A stretch of DNA of 64,000 bases from Lentzea albidocapillata. GTDB lineage: Bacteria; Actinomycetota; Actinomycetes; Mycobacteriales; Pseudonocardiaceae. The notes beneath the pieces were generated by a model. The model was not told the DNA's origin. It did no database searches and saw nothing but the letters and a program-made list of their open reading frames with translations. Every line of letters begins with the position of its first letter. The first letter of the stretch is position 1. The stretch is taken from the NCBI RefSeq assembly GCF_000719115.1, contig NZ_JOEA01000012.1:1-64000 (forward strand), read 5' to 3'. The translations under genes and the position numbers were made by a program. Positions 7,533 to 16,004 of this stretch are shown one piece after another.

Positions 7533-10500
7533 CCGCACAGCTGCGAGAAGCGTTGGCTGCATTGCGGTTCAACTCCGCCGAGACCCCGGACGACGTCTGG
7601 CGCACATCGCCGTCCCACGTCGACGGCCTGCACACCAGGGCGGAACATCGGATCCGGACCGCGATCGCGGATGCCAGGGACAGCACCGGTTCCAACCCCA
7701 TCGGCCTCATCCTGCAGGGACGCAAGGGTGTCGGCAAAACCCACCTGCTCGGCACGGTGCGCAGCATGGTGCAGGAGACCGGCGGCTACTTCTTCCTGAT
7801 CGAGGTGAGCTCGGCGGCGATGTTCTGGGACGACGTCGCCGAAGCCATGCGCAGCGAACTGCTCAGAACCGATGACCGCGGGGAACTCCAGCTCATCGTG
7901 CTGTTGCGGGAGTTGTGCCGTGGCGCTGATGTGTCCGATGAGGTCACCAAGGCGATCGTGAACGAGGCACCGCTGACGCCCGAGCATCTGGACGCCCTCA
8001 TCAACGGTCTGCGCAAGGTGGACGCCCGGATCGCGACCGACTGCAACGCCGTGATCCGTGCATTGGTGTTGTACGCGTCCACGCATTCGTTGATCGGCCA
8101 GAGCTATCTCGAAGGGCTGGACGACGATGCCGGCGAGTACCGCCGATGGGGCCTGCTGACCAGGACGAAGTCGGCGCGGTACGTGGTGCGGGACATCTCG
8201 CGCGTGCTGGCCATGACGGGCCCCTGCGTGGTCGCGATCGACCAGCTGGACACCGTGATCAACAAGACCCAGGACCTCATCGAGGACGACCTCAGCCCTG
8301 AGGAGGTCAGCGAGCTCGCGCTCATCTCGGACGGGTTGATGCAGCTGCGCGAGATCACCCTGCGGACGCTGACGATCGTCGCGTGCCTGCCCACCACGTG
8401 GATCAAACTGCGCAAGGCGGCCAGTGACACGGTCGGCGACCGGTTCACCCTGACACCGATCCTCGGTGCTGTCACCGACCCCTCGATCGCAAGAGCTCTG
8501 GTCGAGAAGTGGCTCACCGTGATCTACGGGAGCAAGGGGATCACGCCTCCTCACCCGACCTGGCCGGTGGCAGAGGAAGCCTTCGGCGACCACTGGCAGG
8601 ACGAGACCCCGCGCACGCTGCTCAAGCGCCTGCACTCCCATGCGGAGGCCTGTCTGCACGGCGAGATCCGTGAACTCCGCTCGTTCCAGGAGCCAGAACA
8701 GGAGGCGACGCCCGCACCGACTGTGCCGTTCACGCCGAAGGCAGGTTCTGAGCCCGACTACCTCGTCGAGCTCGATGCCAAGTTCGCGAGACTGCGGGAG
8801 AAGGCCGCGCTCGCCGCCGCCGAGGTCAGGTCGCAGAACGAGGACGACGTGATGCCGGCGTTGCTGCTGGCAGGGCTGAGGTCGTGGGTCACCGAGATCG
8901 GCAACGACGACCTGGCGTGGTATCCCGAGCCCCAGGCCTCGGACAAGAGCCTGCACGCGAGCCTGCGGCACACGGTGGACGAGGAGCGGGACGTCGAGGA
9001 GCGCTGGGTCTTCCGGCTCATCGCCAGCAGTCACGGCAACAAGGTGCTGCGCAAGTTCCGCAACGCCAGGGCGGCGGCCGAGGACGGGCGCGGCAGGCAC
9101 CTCGTCCTGATCCGCAAGGGGTCCGGCGGCTGGACCGGGGCGAAGACGAAGGGTGAGGTCGCGGAGTTCGTGCAGCGCGGCGGCAAGAGGGTCGACGTGT
9201 CGGACGACGACCTGCGCACGTTCATCGCGCTCAAGGAGATGTGGGCGTCGCAGTCGCACCAGTTGCTCACGTGGCTGGTGGCGCGGAAACCCGCCAGCGG
9301 CAACACGTTCCTGCGGAAGATCCTGCCCGACCCGGCGAGGAGTGGGACCAGGAGCGGGCACCAGGAGACACGTCCTCCGCCGCGGTCCGAGGTGACGAAG
9401 TCCCAGCCGCAGCAATCACGGCCGGAGCAGGGTGAGGGCGCGATCGTGCTCGGGATGGACGGGGAGATCCGGATCGAGCTGGAGTCGTTGCGCAAGCACG
9501 CGATCGTGTTCGCCGGGTCCGGTAGCGGCAAGACGGTGCTGTTGCGCCGGATCGTCGAAGAGTGTGCGCTGCAAGGGGTTTCGGCGATCGTGCTGGACCC
9601 CAACAACGACCTGGCGCGGCTGGGCGATGCCTGGCCAGAGGTGCCGGGGGAGTGGCGGGCCGGGGACGAGGCCAGGGCCGCCGAGTACCTCGCCGGCACC
9701 GAGGTCGTCGTGTGGACGCCCGGGCGGTCCGGTGGGCGGCCGTTGAGTTTTCATCCCCTGCCCGATTTTGCACTGGTGCGCGGGGACGAGGACGAGTTCG
9801 GGGCGGCGGTCGAGGCCGCTGTGGCCCGGCTGTTGCCCCATGCGCGGATTGCGAACGGGACGAAGTTCGCTGTTCGGGGGCGGGCTGTGCTCAAGGAGGC
9901 CTTGCGGTACTACGCGCGTCACGACAGGCGGGATCTGAACGGGTTCGTCGACCTGCTGGCGGAGTTGCCGGAGGGTGTCAGCAAGTTGCACTCCGCGGCG
10001 GCCACGGCGGCTGATCTCGCGGAGACGTTGCGGGCCGCGATGGTCAACGACCCTCTGCTGGCCGGGCAGGGGGAGCCCACGGATCCCGGTGTGCTGCTCG
10101 AGCCGGCGCTGGGCAAGAAGGCGCGGATCTCCGTGATCAGCTTCGTCGGGTTGCCGTCCGACGAGCAACGGCAGGGGTTCATCAGCCAGTTGCAGCTGGA
10201 GGTGTTCGCCTGGATCAAGCGGAACCCCGCCGTCGACCGGCCGCTCGGCGGACTGATGGTCATGGACGAGGCGCAGACGATCGCGCCGTCCGGTCAGGCG
10301 ACGGCCAGCACGCAGACGACGATCCTGCTGGCGTCGCAGGCCCGCAAGTACGGGCTGGGGTTGTTGCTCGCCACCCAGGCGCCGAAGGGTGTGCACAACC
10401 AGGTCACCGGTAACGCGACCACGCAGTTCTTCGGGCGGTTGAACAGCCCGGCGCAGATCGCCGCGGCCACGGACATGGCGCGGGCCAAGGGGAGTTCGAT

Positions 10501-10651
10501 CGCGGACATCTCCCGGCTGGAGCGGGGGCAGTTCTACGTCACCGGGGACACGTTCGGGTTCCGGCGGATGCGGGCGCCGTTGTGCCTGAGTCATCACCCG
10601 CCGAGCCCGTTGCGGCTCGAGGAAGTGGTCGAGCGAGCCGGCAGGCAGTGA
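7529..10651 (+). CDS. Large dual ATPase: N-terminal AAA module plus C-terminal HerA/FtsK-like translocase
   Basis: Protein of 1040 residues with two P-loop NTPase modules. The N-terminal module has Walker A GRKGVGKTHLL near residue 64 and a Walker B-like VVAIDQLD near 235, as in AAA/STAND-like ATPases. Residues ~540-640 hold an uncharacterised middle region (EERWVFRLIASSHGNKVLRK, then GRHLVLIRKGSGGW). The C-terminal HerA/VirB4-like module has Walker A GSGSGKTVLLRR near 662, Walker B GGLMVMDEAQT near 908 and a sensor strand LLLATQAPKGV. GTG 7529 overlaps the previous stop; longer readings run through that gene in another frame. HerA-type motors partner with nuclease, SIR2 or TIR effectors in defence systems, so this is probably the sensor or motor of the operon. 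A terminator follows directly. Confidence 0.88.
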   Translation: MTAQLREALAALRFNSAETPDDVWRTSPSHVDGLHTRAEHRIRTAIADARDSTGSNPIGLILQGRKGVGKTHLLGTVRSMVQETGGYFFLIEVSSAAMFWDDVAEAMRSELLRTDDRGELQLIVLLRELCRGADVSDEVTKAIVNEAPLTPEHLDALINGLRKVDARIATDCNAVIRALVLYASTHSLIGQSYLEGLDDDAGEYRRWGLLTRTKSARYVVRDISRVLAMTGPCVVAIDQLDTVINKTQDLIEDDLSPEEVSELALISDGLMQLREITLRTLTIVACLPTTWIKLRKAASDTVGDRFTLTPILGAVTDPSIARALVEKWLTVIYGSKGITPPHPTWPVAEEAFGDHWQDETPRTLLKRLHSHAEACLHGEIRELRSFQEPEQEATPAPTVPFTPKAGSEPDYLVELDAKFARLREKAALAAAEVRSQNEDDVMPALLLAGLRSWVTEIGNDDLAWYPEPQASDKSLHASLRHTVDEERDVEERWVFRLIASSHGNKVLRKFRNARAAAEDGRGRHLVLIRKGSGGWTGAKTKGEVAEFVQRGGKRVDVSDDDLRTFIALKEMWASQSHQLLTWLVARKPASGNTFLRKILPDPARSGTRSGHQETRPPPRSEVTKSQPQQSRPEQGEGAIVLGMDGEIRIELESLRKHAIVFAGSGSGKTVLLRRIVEECALQGVSAIVLDPNNDLARLGDAWPEVPGEWRAGDEARAAEYLAGTEVVVWTPGRSGGRPLSFHPLPDFALVRGDEDEFGAAVEAAVARLLPHARIANGTKFAVRGRAVLKEALRYYARHDRRDLNGFVDLLAELPEGVSKLHSAAATAADLAETLRAAMVNDPLLAGQGEPTDPGVLLEPALGKKARISVISFVGLPSDEQRQGFISQLQLEVFAWIKRNPAVDRPLGGLMVMDEAQTIAPSGQATASTQTTILLASQARKYGLGLLLATQAPKGVHNQVTGNATTQFFGRLNSPAQIAAATDMARAKGSSIADISRLERGQFYVTGDTFGFRRMRAPLCLSHHPPSPLRLEEVVERAGRQ

Positions 10652-10655
10652 GAAA

Positions 10656-10689
10656 GGGCGGTGTCCCCGACGGGGGCACCGCCCTTTTT
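10656..10689. terminator. Bidirectional terminator between HerA-like gene and convergent TIR-like gene
   Basis: GGGCGGTG pairs with CACCGCCC, with an inner CCCC/GGGG extension (10656-10684). A run of five T follows on the plus strand and AAA precedes the stem, so it can serve the minus strand too. It closes both converging transcription units. Confidence 0.85.
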
Positions 10690-10693
10690 CGCG

Positions 10694-11293
10694 TCACGAG
10701 GCCAGCATGTCCTCGATCCGCTGGTGCAGCGTCGAGAGCAGCTCGGTGGTGCCGCCCAGGACGACGAAGTTCACGGTCTCGTCGCGAACCTCCACCGCGT
10801 ACACGGTGTCGCCCGCACGTTCGACGCGGACGGCGATCGTGGTGTCGCCGAGGTGCAGGGTGCCGGCGAGATCGCGCTTGGCACCCGCGGCGGCGAACTG
10901 TTCGGCCAGGGAACGCAGAGGGCTGGTGGCGGGCTGTTCGGTCTCGGCCGTGGTCGCCATCTCGGCGACGGACACCCGTTCCCTGCCTGCGGTCTCGGCC
11001 GCCTCCACCCGGCTGACGAGTGCGTCCACCAGCCCGTCGTCCGTGCGCAGGAACGACGACGGCGCGGGGGCGTCGCCTGTCAGCACCGGCAGCACGTGCT
11101 CGTCACCGTTCACCGCCAGTTCGTCCACACTGGACACGAACGGCACGAAGAAACGCACTCGGGCCTCGGACAGGTCGTTGCCCTCCAGCACGGTCAGGCC
11201 ACGTTGCCGGCATGCCTCGACCACCTCGCCGACCACGGCGCGCTGCTCTTCGGCGAACGACACGGCGATGTCGTAGGTCGCGGATTCGGTCAC
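10694..11293 (-). CDS. Degenerate TIR-like domain protein, convergent to the TIR operon
   Basis: Protein of 199 residues. Its N-terminus (ESATYDIAVSFAEEQRAVVG, then VVEACRQRGLTVLEG) matches strand A, helix A and strand B of TIR_2-type domains (usually YDVAFSFAGEQR). The segment that normally brings the WxxxE glutamate is replaced by RVRFFVPFVSSVDELAVNGD, so catalysis is unlikely. The C-terminal 70 residues form a beta-rich domain (GTLHLGDTTIAVRVERAGD, later VNFVVLGGTTELL). GTG 11293 is chosen because GAGGAGG lies just upstream. It converges on the HerA-like gene across a shared terminator and may be an accessory or inhibitor of the neighbouring system, or an independent gene. Confidence 0.7.
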   Translation of the reverse strand: MTESATYDIAVSFAEEQRAVVGEVVEACRQRGLTVLEGNDLSEARVRFFVPFVSSVDELAVNGDEHVLPVLTGDAPAPSSFLRTDDGLVDALVSRVEAAETAGRERVSVAEMATTAETEQPATSPLRSLAEQFAAAGAKRDLAGTLHLGDTTIAVRVERAGDTVYAVEVRDETVNFVVLGGTTELLSTLHQRIEDMLAS

Positions 11294-11350
11294 TCCAACC
11301 TCCTCGGGTGATGGCCGCACGTCGGCCGGGTGCGCGCAGCATCCAGGCCG

Positions 11351-11391
11351 CGTGTTGACCAGAAGTGGATGAGGAGTGGACGTGTTGACCA
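11351..11391. repeat. Direct repeat CGTGTTGACCA, two copies 30 bp apart
   Basis: The 11-mer CGTGTTGACCA occurs at 11351-11361 and 11381-11391 in the divergent space between the TIR-like gene and the small secreted protein. Each contains a TTGACC -35-like core. These are possible binding sites for a shared regulator or tandem promoters. Confidence 0.35.
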
Positions 11392-11511
11392 CCTCGGTGG
11401 GCAACGGGAAACACCTGTTATCACGAATTCCGAAGATGAATCCTCGAAGTAGCCCGCAGAACGGCGGGCGAAATCCCGAAATCAATTGCGATTTCCTTCG
11501 GAGGATTCGTC

Positions 11512-11691
11512 ATGTCCAAGATCGTGTCCACTTTCGTCGCCGGTACCGCCACCCTGGTGACCGCGCTCGCCGTCGCCGCCGCCGTTTCCGGTGTCGGCAC
11601 GGCGAACGCGGACGACACCCCGCCGCCGCCTCCCACCACCACGACCACCACCGAAACCCAGAACGGCGGCGGCAACCCGTGGCACGGATGA
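11512..11691 (+). CDS. Small secreted threonine/proline-rich protein
   Basis: Protein of 59 residues starting at ATG 11512 with a strong ribosome site (GGAGGA, 11500-11505). Residues 1-33 form a signal peptide: MSKIV, a hydrophobic core of Ala/Val/Leu, and an AxA-type cleavage site at TANA-DD. The mature part is only about 26 residues: DD, a run of five prolines, a run of threonines, and NGGGNPWHG. No family is recognised. A strong hairpin follows the stop. It may be a surface peptide or processed product; the good ribosome site, signal peptide and terminator make it a real gene despite its size. Confidence 0.7.
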   Translation: MSKIVSTFVAGTATLVTALAVAAAVSGVGTANADDTPPPPPTTTTTTETQNGGGNPWHG

Positions 11692-11705
11692 CATAGCCGC
11701 AAATG

Positions 11706-11737
11706 CGCCCTGGCCATTTTTTGTCATGGCCGGGGCG
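11706..11737. terminator. Terminator of the small secreted protein gene
   Basis: CGCCCTGGCCAT (11706-11717) pairs with ATGGCCGGGGCG (11726-11737) with a single G-T pair and an 8-base T-rich loop. It sits 15 bp after the stop at 11691. Confidence 0.6.
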
Positions 11738-11794
11738 ATTGCGTCGGGCAGATTCTGGTGATGTACTCGGCTGACGCCGGAGCGGGAGGCAATC

Positions 11795-12979
11795 GTGGCC
11801 GGAAGTTTTGGTGAGTTGCTGCGTGAACACCGCGTCGCCGCAGGGCTGTCGATGGGGCAGCTGGCGAAGTTGATTCATTACAGCAAGGGCTATCTGAGTA
11901 AGATCGAGAACGACCTGAAACCGCCGACGCCGACGGTGGCCCGCCTGTGCGACGGCGTGCTCGGCGTGGGTGGGCGGCTGATCGAGGCCGCGATGCACGG
12001 CACCCCGGCGCTCGCCCGCCGTCAGGTTCTGGTGGCGGGCACGATGCTCGGTGTCGGCGCGCTCGCCGGCAGCGGGCTCCGGCCGGCCCCGGACGCCCAG
12101 GTGGTCGCGGGGATGCGCACCTCGTTCGAGAACCTGCGGGCGCTGGGTCTGCGCACCAGCCCGATGGTGATCATCGAGCCGCTGAAAGCGTTGCAGCACA
12201 CCGTGCACGGGATGGCGCGGGAGAATACCGGGCCGATCGGCACCGGGTTGCTGAGGCTCGCCGCGCGCCTCTCCGAGTACACGGGCTGGATGAGTCAGGA
12301 GGCCGGTGACGAGCAGGCGGCGCTGTGGTGGACCAGGCAGGCCTCTGAACTGTCGCGCGCGGCCGGGGACCCGGACATCGCGAGCTACTCGTTCGTGCGG
12401 GAGGCGGGCATCGCGTTCTACCGGCAGGACGCCCGGAGCACGATCAACCTCGCCCAGCAGGCGCAGTGGATCTGCAACGCCGGTTCACGAGTCCTCGCGC
12501 TGGCCGCACGACGCGAAGCACAGGGACACGCACTCGCCGGAGACCGCTACGCCACCGAAAGCGCGTTCGACCGTGCCGTGCGCCTGATGGACTCCGAGCA
12601 GCCGGACAGCCCTTATCCGGCGCTCGGCCCGAGCGCGCCCGATCCACTGGAACTGGCCAGGGGATGGGCGTTGAGCGACCTCGGGCTCAACGTCGAGGCC
12701 GCCGTCGTGCTGGACCGGCAGCTCGCGCTCGTGCCCGTCACGTCGCGCCGCACCAGGGCCCGCTTCGGCACGCGCAAGGCGCTCGCCCAGGCGTTGTCCG
12801 GTGACGTCGACCAGAGCTGCCGGACGCTCGCCGCCACGATCGACGACGCGGCGCACGTCGACTCGGCGACCGTCCGGACGGATCTGCGGCAACTGGCCAG
12901 AACCCTGGGCAGGTGGCACAACCACGCCGCGGTGCGAGAGGTCTACCCCGACCTGAAACGGCTCCTGTCTCACCGCTGA
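11795..12979 (+). CDS. XRE-family regulator with C-terminal TPR-like region
   Basis: Regulator of 394 residues. An XRE helix-turn-helix fills residues 5-65 (ELLREHRVAAGLSMGQLAKL, then YSKGYLSKIENDLKPPTP). After a hydrophobic stretch (VLVAGTMLGVGALAGSG) there is a long alpha-helical TPR-like region with repeated Trp/Ala/Arg patterns (EQAALWWTRQASELSRAAGD). This is the common Streptomyces-type architecture for regulators of development or secondary metabolism; targets are unknown. GTG 11795 is preceded by GGGAGG. The gene ends 10 bp inside the 3' end of the convergent AfsR-like gene, so the two transcripts overlap antisense. Confidence 0.85.
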   Translation: MAGSFGELLREHRVAAGLSMGQLAKLIHYSKGYLSKIENDLKPPTPTVARLCDGVLGVGGRLIEAAMHGTPALARRQVLVAGTMLGVGALAGSGLRPAPDAQVVAGMRTSFENLRALGLRTSPMVIIEPLKALQHTVHGMARENTGPIGTGLLRLAARLSEYTGWMSQEAGDEQAALWWTRQASELSRAAGDPDIASYSFVREAGIAFYRQDARSTINLAQQAQWICNAGSRVLALAARREAQGHALAGDRYATESAFDRAVRLMDSEQPDSPYPALGPSAPDPLELARGWALSDLGLNVEAAVVLDRQLALVPVTSRRTRARFGTRKALAQALSGDVDQSCRTLAATIDDAAHVDSATVRTDLRQLARTLGRWHNHAAVREVYPDLKRLLSHR

Positions 12980-15855
12980 CCGCACGCACAGGTCATCGCC
13001 GCACGCTCGGCCCGCACCTGCTGCGCCTCCGGCTGGTCGAGCTCGGCGAACACGGCCTCGGCCGCGTTCCAGTGCGCCACCGCGCCGGAATGCCTGCCCA
13101 GTGCGTGCATCGTCCGCGCCACACCGATTTCGCCGTGCGACTGGTGCGTGCGGTTGCCCGTGCCGGTGGCCACGTCCAGCAACGCCTGGTAGAGGCGCAA
13201 CGCGCCGGCCAGATCGCCGCCGTCGCGTGCCGTGGCGGCCCGGTCGTGGAAGAGCCTCGCGCGCAGGTCGGCGTCCGCCAGTCCCGCCGCGGCGGCGGAG
13301 GCCAGTTCGTGGTGGTGCAGTGCTTCGCCCAGCCGGCCGGCGAGCCGGTGGGCGTCGGCGATGTTGGTCAACGCGTAGGCGGCCACGCAGTCGTCGCCGA
13401 GTTCGACCGCGATCTCGTGCGCCTCCAGGTGGTCGGGGATGGCCTCTTCGAACATCCCGAGGTGTTGCCGGTTCGCGCCGCGGTTGTTCAACGCGTGTGC
13501 CAGTCCCTGCAGGTGGCCGATCTCCCGCAAGATCCGTACGGCGTCGTCGTGCTGCCGCACCGCGATGTCGTACCTGCCGTGCTGTTCGTTGAGGTAGCCC
13601 AGCATGCTGAGCGCGTGGGCGCGGCCCCGGAGGTCCCCGCACTGCTCGTACTTCGCGAGCGCGGCTTCGAAGCACCGCACCGCCTCGTCGTGGGCGCCGA
13701 GTTGCATCGCGGACAGGGCGAGCGCGCACAGCGTCGCCGCCTCGCCCGCCACGTCGCCGAGCCGGGACCACCTCTTCAGTGCCTGTTCGGCGAACTCGAA
13801 CGCCTCGCTGTGCCTGCCGAGCCGGTCGTGAGCGGTGGAGAGGCGCAGCAGCACGTGCGCCTGGCCGTGGTCGTCCTCCGCGCGAACGGAGTCGACGGCC
13901 TCGATCCAGTCCTCGAACCGGTTCGCCGTGTTGAAGTGCCGCCAGATCAGTGCGGCCAGCCGCCAAGCGTGGTCCGGGCCTGAGCACCTGATGGCGGCCA
14001 TCAGGTTGTCGCGCTCGGAGGTGATCCACGCCAGCGCCTCGTCCTGGCGGGTGAACCGCAGACCGAGCGGACTCGTGCGGTCCACCGGCGGCTGGACGGT
14101 GTGGTCGAACGGGTAGGCCGCGCTCACCGCGCTGCTCAGCGACACGAGGTAGAAGTCGAGCAGGCGCACCAGGGCGCCCGCGGGCGGAGGTTCGAGAGCG
14201 GCGAACTCCTTGATCGGGTCGAGCATCTGGTACCGGTTCGGCGCGACCTCCTCCAGCAGGCAGACCTCGTGCAGGTCGTCGAGCAGCTTGCGGGTGACGG
14301 CGATGTCGAGGCCTGCGAGGGCCGCGGCCCCGACGAGGTCGACGTCCGGTCCCGGGAGGTGGCCGAAGAGCCGGAAGAGCTCCTGCTGCCGGTCGTCGAG
14401 TTGCCGGTAGGACGCCAGCACCGCGGCGTCTTCCCGCAGCGGTCCCTCCTCGTCCATCAGGCCGAGCAGGTGGTCGAGCGACCACCGGTCGTGCCTGCGC
14501 AGCAACGCCGCCGCGACCGTGATCGACACCGGCAGGTACCCGCAGCGCTTCACCAGGCCCGCGATGTCCGCCGCCCTGCCGCGCACCCGGAACGGGCCGG
14601 TCAGCCGCCGGAACAGCGCGGAGGCGTCATCCGCGGGCATCGGGGCCAGCCGCACGTGTTCGCTGATGTCCGGCTCGCCCATTCTGCGGCTCGTGACGAC
14701 GGCGAAGCAGTCGCGCGCTTCGGGCAGCAGCGGCCGGATCTGCTCGGGTGACGCCGCGTTGTCCAGCACCACCAGCGTTTTCGTGCCGTAGAGCTGGGTC
14801 TGGTAGAGCGATGCCTTGCGGCCCACCGTGTCCGGGATCTGCTCGGCCGGCACGCCCAGTTCGGTGAGCAGCTGGCTCAGCGCGTCCGATACGGACATCG
14901 GTGCCACGTTCGGGGTGAACCCGTTGAGCCGCAACAGGAGCTGGCCGTCCGGGAACCGGGGACGCAGCCGGTGTGCCGCCTCGACGGCCAGGCCTGTCTT
15001 GCCGACGCCGAGCGCGCCGCTGATCCACACCGCGCGTCGCTCACCGGTGCCCGCGGCGGCCGCCTCGATCGTCTCCAGTTCGGTGGACCGGCCGGTGAAC
15101 CCGCCGGGGCGAGATGGCAGCGAACTGACCGGCTCACCGTGCTCGGCCCGCGCCGCGAGCTTGCGCAGCGCCGACCCGGGCTCGTAACCGGCTTCCGCGA
15201 GCGCTGTGCAGGCGTTCTTGTAGACCCGGATGGCACCCACGCCGTCAGCGCCCGCGATCAGCGCGCGCATGAGGAGTTCGGCGTACCTCTGGTTGGCGGG
15301 GTCTTTCGGCAGGGCGCGGCGCATGCGATCGCGCGCCGAGCGGTGGTCACCTACGAGCAGTTCCAGTTCGGCGACGTCACCCAGCGCGTCGGCGAAGCTC
15401 TCGGCCGGTGAGATCACCGCGGCGCCGCCGACCCGGTCGATGTCGATGTCCTCCAGGAACCTCCCATGCCACAGGTCGACCGCGGTGCGCAGCAGGTCGA
15501 CGGCCTTGCGCTGGTCGTTGTTCCGCAAGGCTTGTGCGGCTTCCTCACGCAACCGGTCGAAGCGCACGGTGTCGATCTGGTTCTCGTCGACGCGCAGTAC
15601 GTAACCGGTGGGTGTCGTCTCGATCGCGGCGTCGGTGGGTTCGAACGCCTTGCGCAGCTTGTTGATGTAACCGCGGACCAGCGTTCTGCGCTCGGGGTTG
15701 TCAGGCCACACGGTCTCTGTGAGCCGTTCGGGTGACACGGGCTTGTTCGCGTGCAGGAGAAGAACGACGAGGATGAAGCGTTGTTGCTGGTCTCCCAGGG
15801 ACACGGAAGTGCTGCCGTGCCAACATTCCAACGGACCCAGCATATGAAATTCCAC
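12970..15855 (-). CDS. AfsR/SARP-family regulator (BTAD, NB-ARC, TPR)
   Basis: Large pathway-type regulator of about 961 residues. The N-terminus is an OmpR-like winged helix (MLGPLECWHGSTSVSLGDQQ, later TLVRGYINKLRKAFEP), followed by a bacterial transcriptional activation domain (DTVRFDRLREEAAQALRNND). An NB-ARC ATPase follows with P-loop GALGVGKTGLA, then LVVLDNAAS and VTSRRMGEPD. The C-terminal 450 residues are TPR repeats (ATLCALALSAMQLGAHDEAV and similar units). GTG 15855 is preferred for the GGGAGGA site upstream. Such proteins activate antibiotic or differentiation genes after ATP-driven assembly; no biosynthetic cluster is in the window. It shares a 149-bp divergent region with the VWA gene. 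Confidence 0.9.
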   Translation of the reverse strand: MEFHMLGPLECWHGSTSVSLGDQQQRFILVVLLLHANKPVSPERLTETVWPDNPERRTLVRGYINKLRKAFEPTDAAIETTPTGYVLRVDENQIDTVRFDRLREEAAQALRNNDQRKAVDLLRTAVDLWHGRFLEDIDIDRVGGAAVISPAESFADALGDVAELELLVGDHRSARDRMRRALPKDPANQRYAELLMRALIAGADGVGAIRVYKNACTALAEAGYEPGSALRKLAARAEHGEPVSSLPSRPGGFTGRSTELETIEAAAAGTGERRAVWISGALGVGKTGLAVEAAHRLRPRFPDGQLLLRLNGFTPNVAPMSVSDALSQLLTELGVPAEQIPDTVGRKASLYQTQLYGTKTLVVLDNAASPEQIRPLLPEARDCFAVVTSRRMGEPDISEHVRLAPMPADDASALFRRLTGPFRVRGRAADIAGLVKRCGYLPVSITVAAALLRRHDRWSLDHLLGLMDEEGPLREDAAVLASYRQLDDRQQELFRLFGHLPGPDVDLVGAAALAGLDIAVTRKLLDDLHEVCLLEEVAPNRYQMLDPIKEFAALEPPPAGALVRLLDFYLVSLSSAVSAAYPFDHTVQPPVDRTSPLGLRFTRQDEALAWITSERDNLMAAIRCSGPDHAWRLAALIWRHFNTANRFEDWIEAVDSVRAEDDHGQAHVLLRLSTAHDRLGRHSEAFEFAEQALKRWSRLGDVAGEAATLCALALSAMQLGAHDEAVRCFEAALAKYEQCGDLRGRAHALSMLGYLNEQHGRYDIAVRQHDDAVRILREIGHLQGLAHALNNRGANRQHLGMFEEAIPDHLEAHEIAVELGDDCVAAYALTNIADAHRLAGRLGEALHHHELASAAAAGLADADLRARLFHDRAATARDGGDLAGALRLYQALLDVATGTGNRTHQSHGEIGVARTMHALGRHSGAVAHWNAAEAVFAELDQPEAQQVRAERAAMTCACGQR

Positions 15856-16004
15856 GCGGTCCTCCCGGTGCACGAGCTGCCATCTGGGTGGAATGTCGCC
15901 CAAAGCCCCGGTGGCGTGTCAGTGAATCAGCTTTTTGTCCACGTTTGATCAACGCGATCCGGTAACGGTGTCCGCACCAGGCATCGCGCTGAGGGGGAAG
16001 TCGG

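Noticed and set aside
7298..9415. 705-residue open frame antisense to the winged-helix and HerA-like genes
   Set aside because: Arg/Gln/His/Val-rich composition typical of antisense frames in GC-rich DNA; no motif, and the plus-strand gene has clear ATPase motifs.
12485..14485. 666-residue open frame overlapping the AfsR-like gene on the same strand
   Set aside because: Different frame of the AfsR-like gene, with Arg/Gly/Ala-rich composition and no domains.
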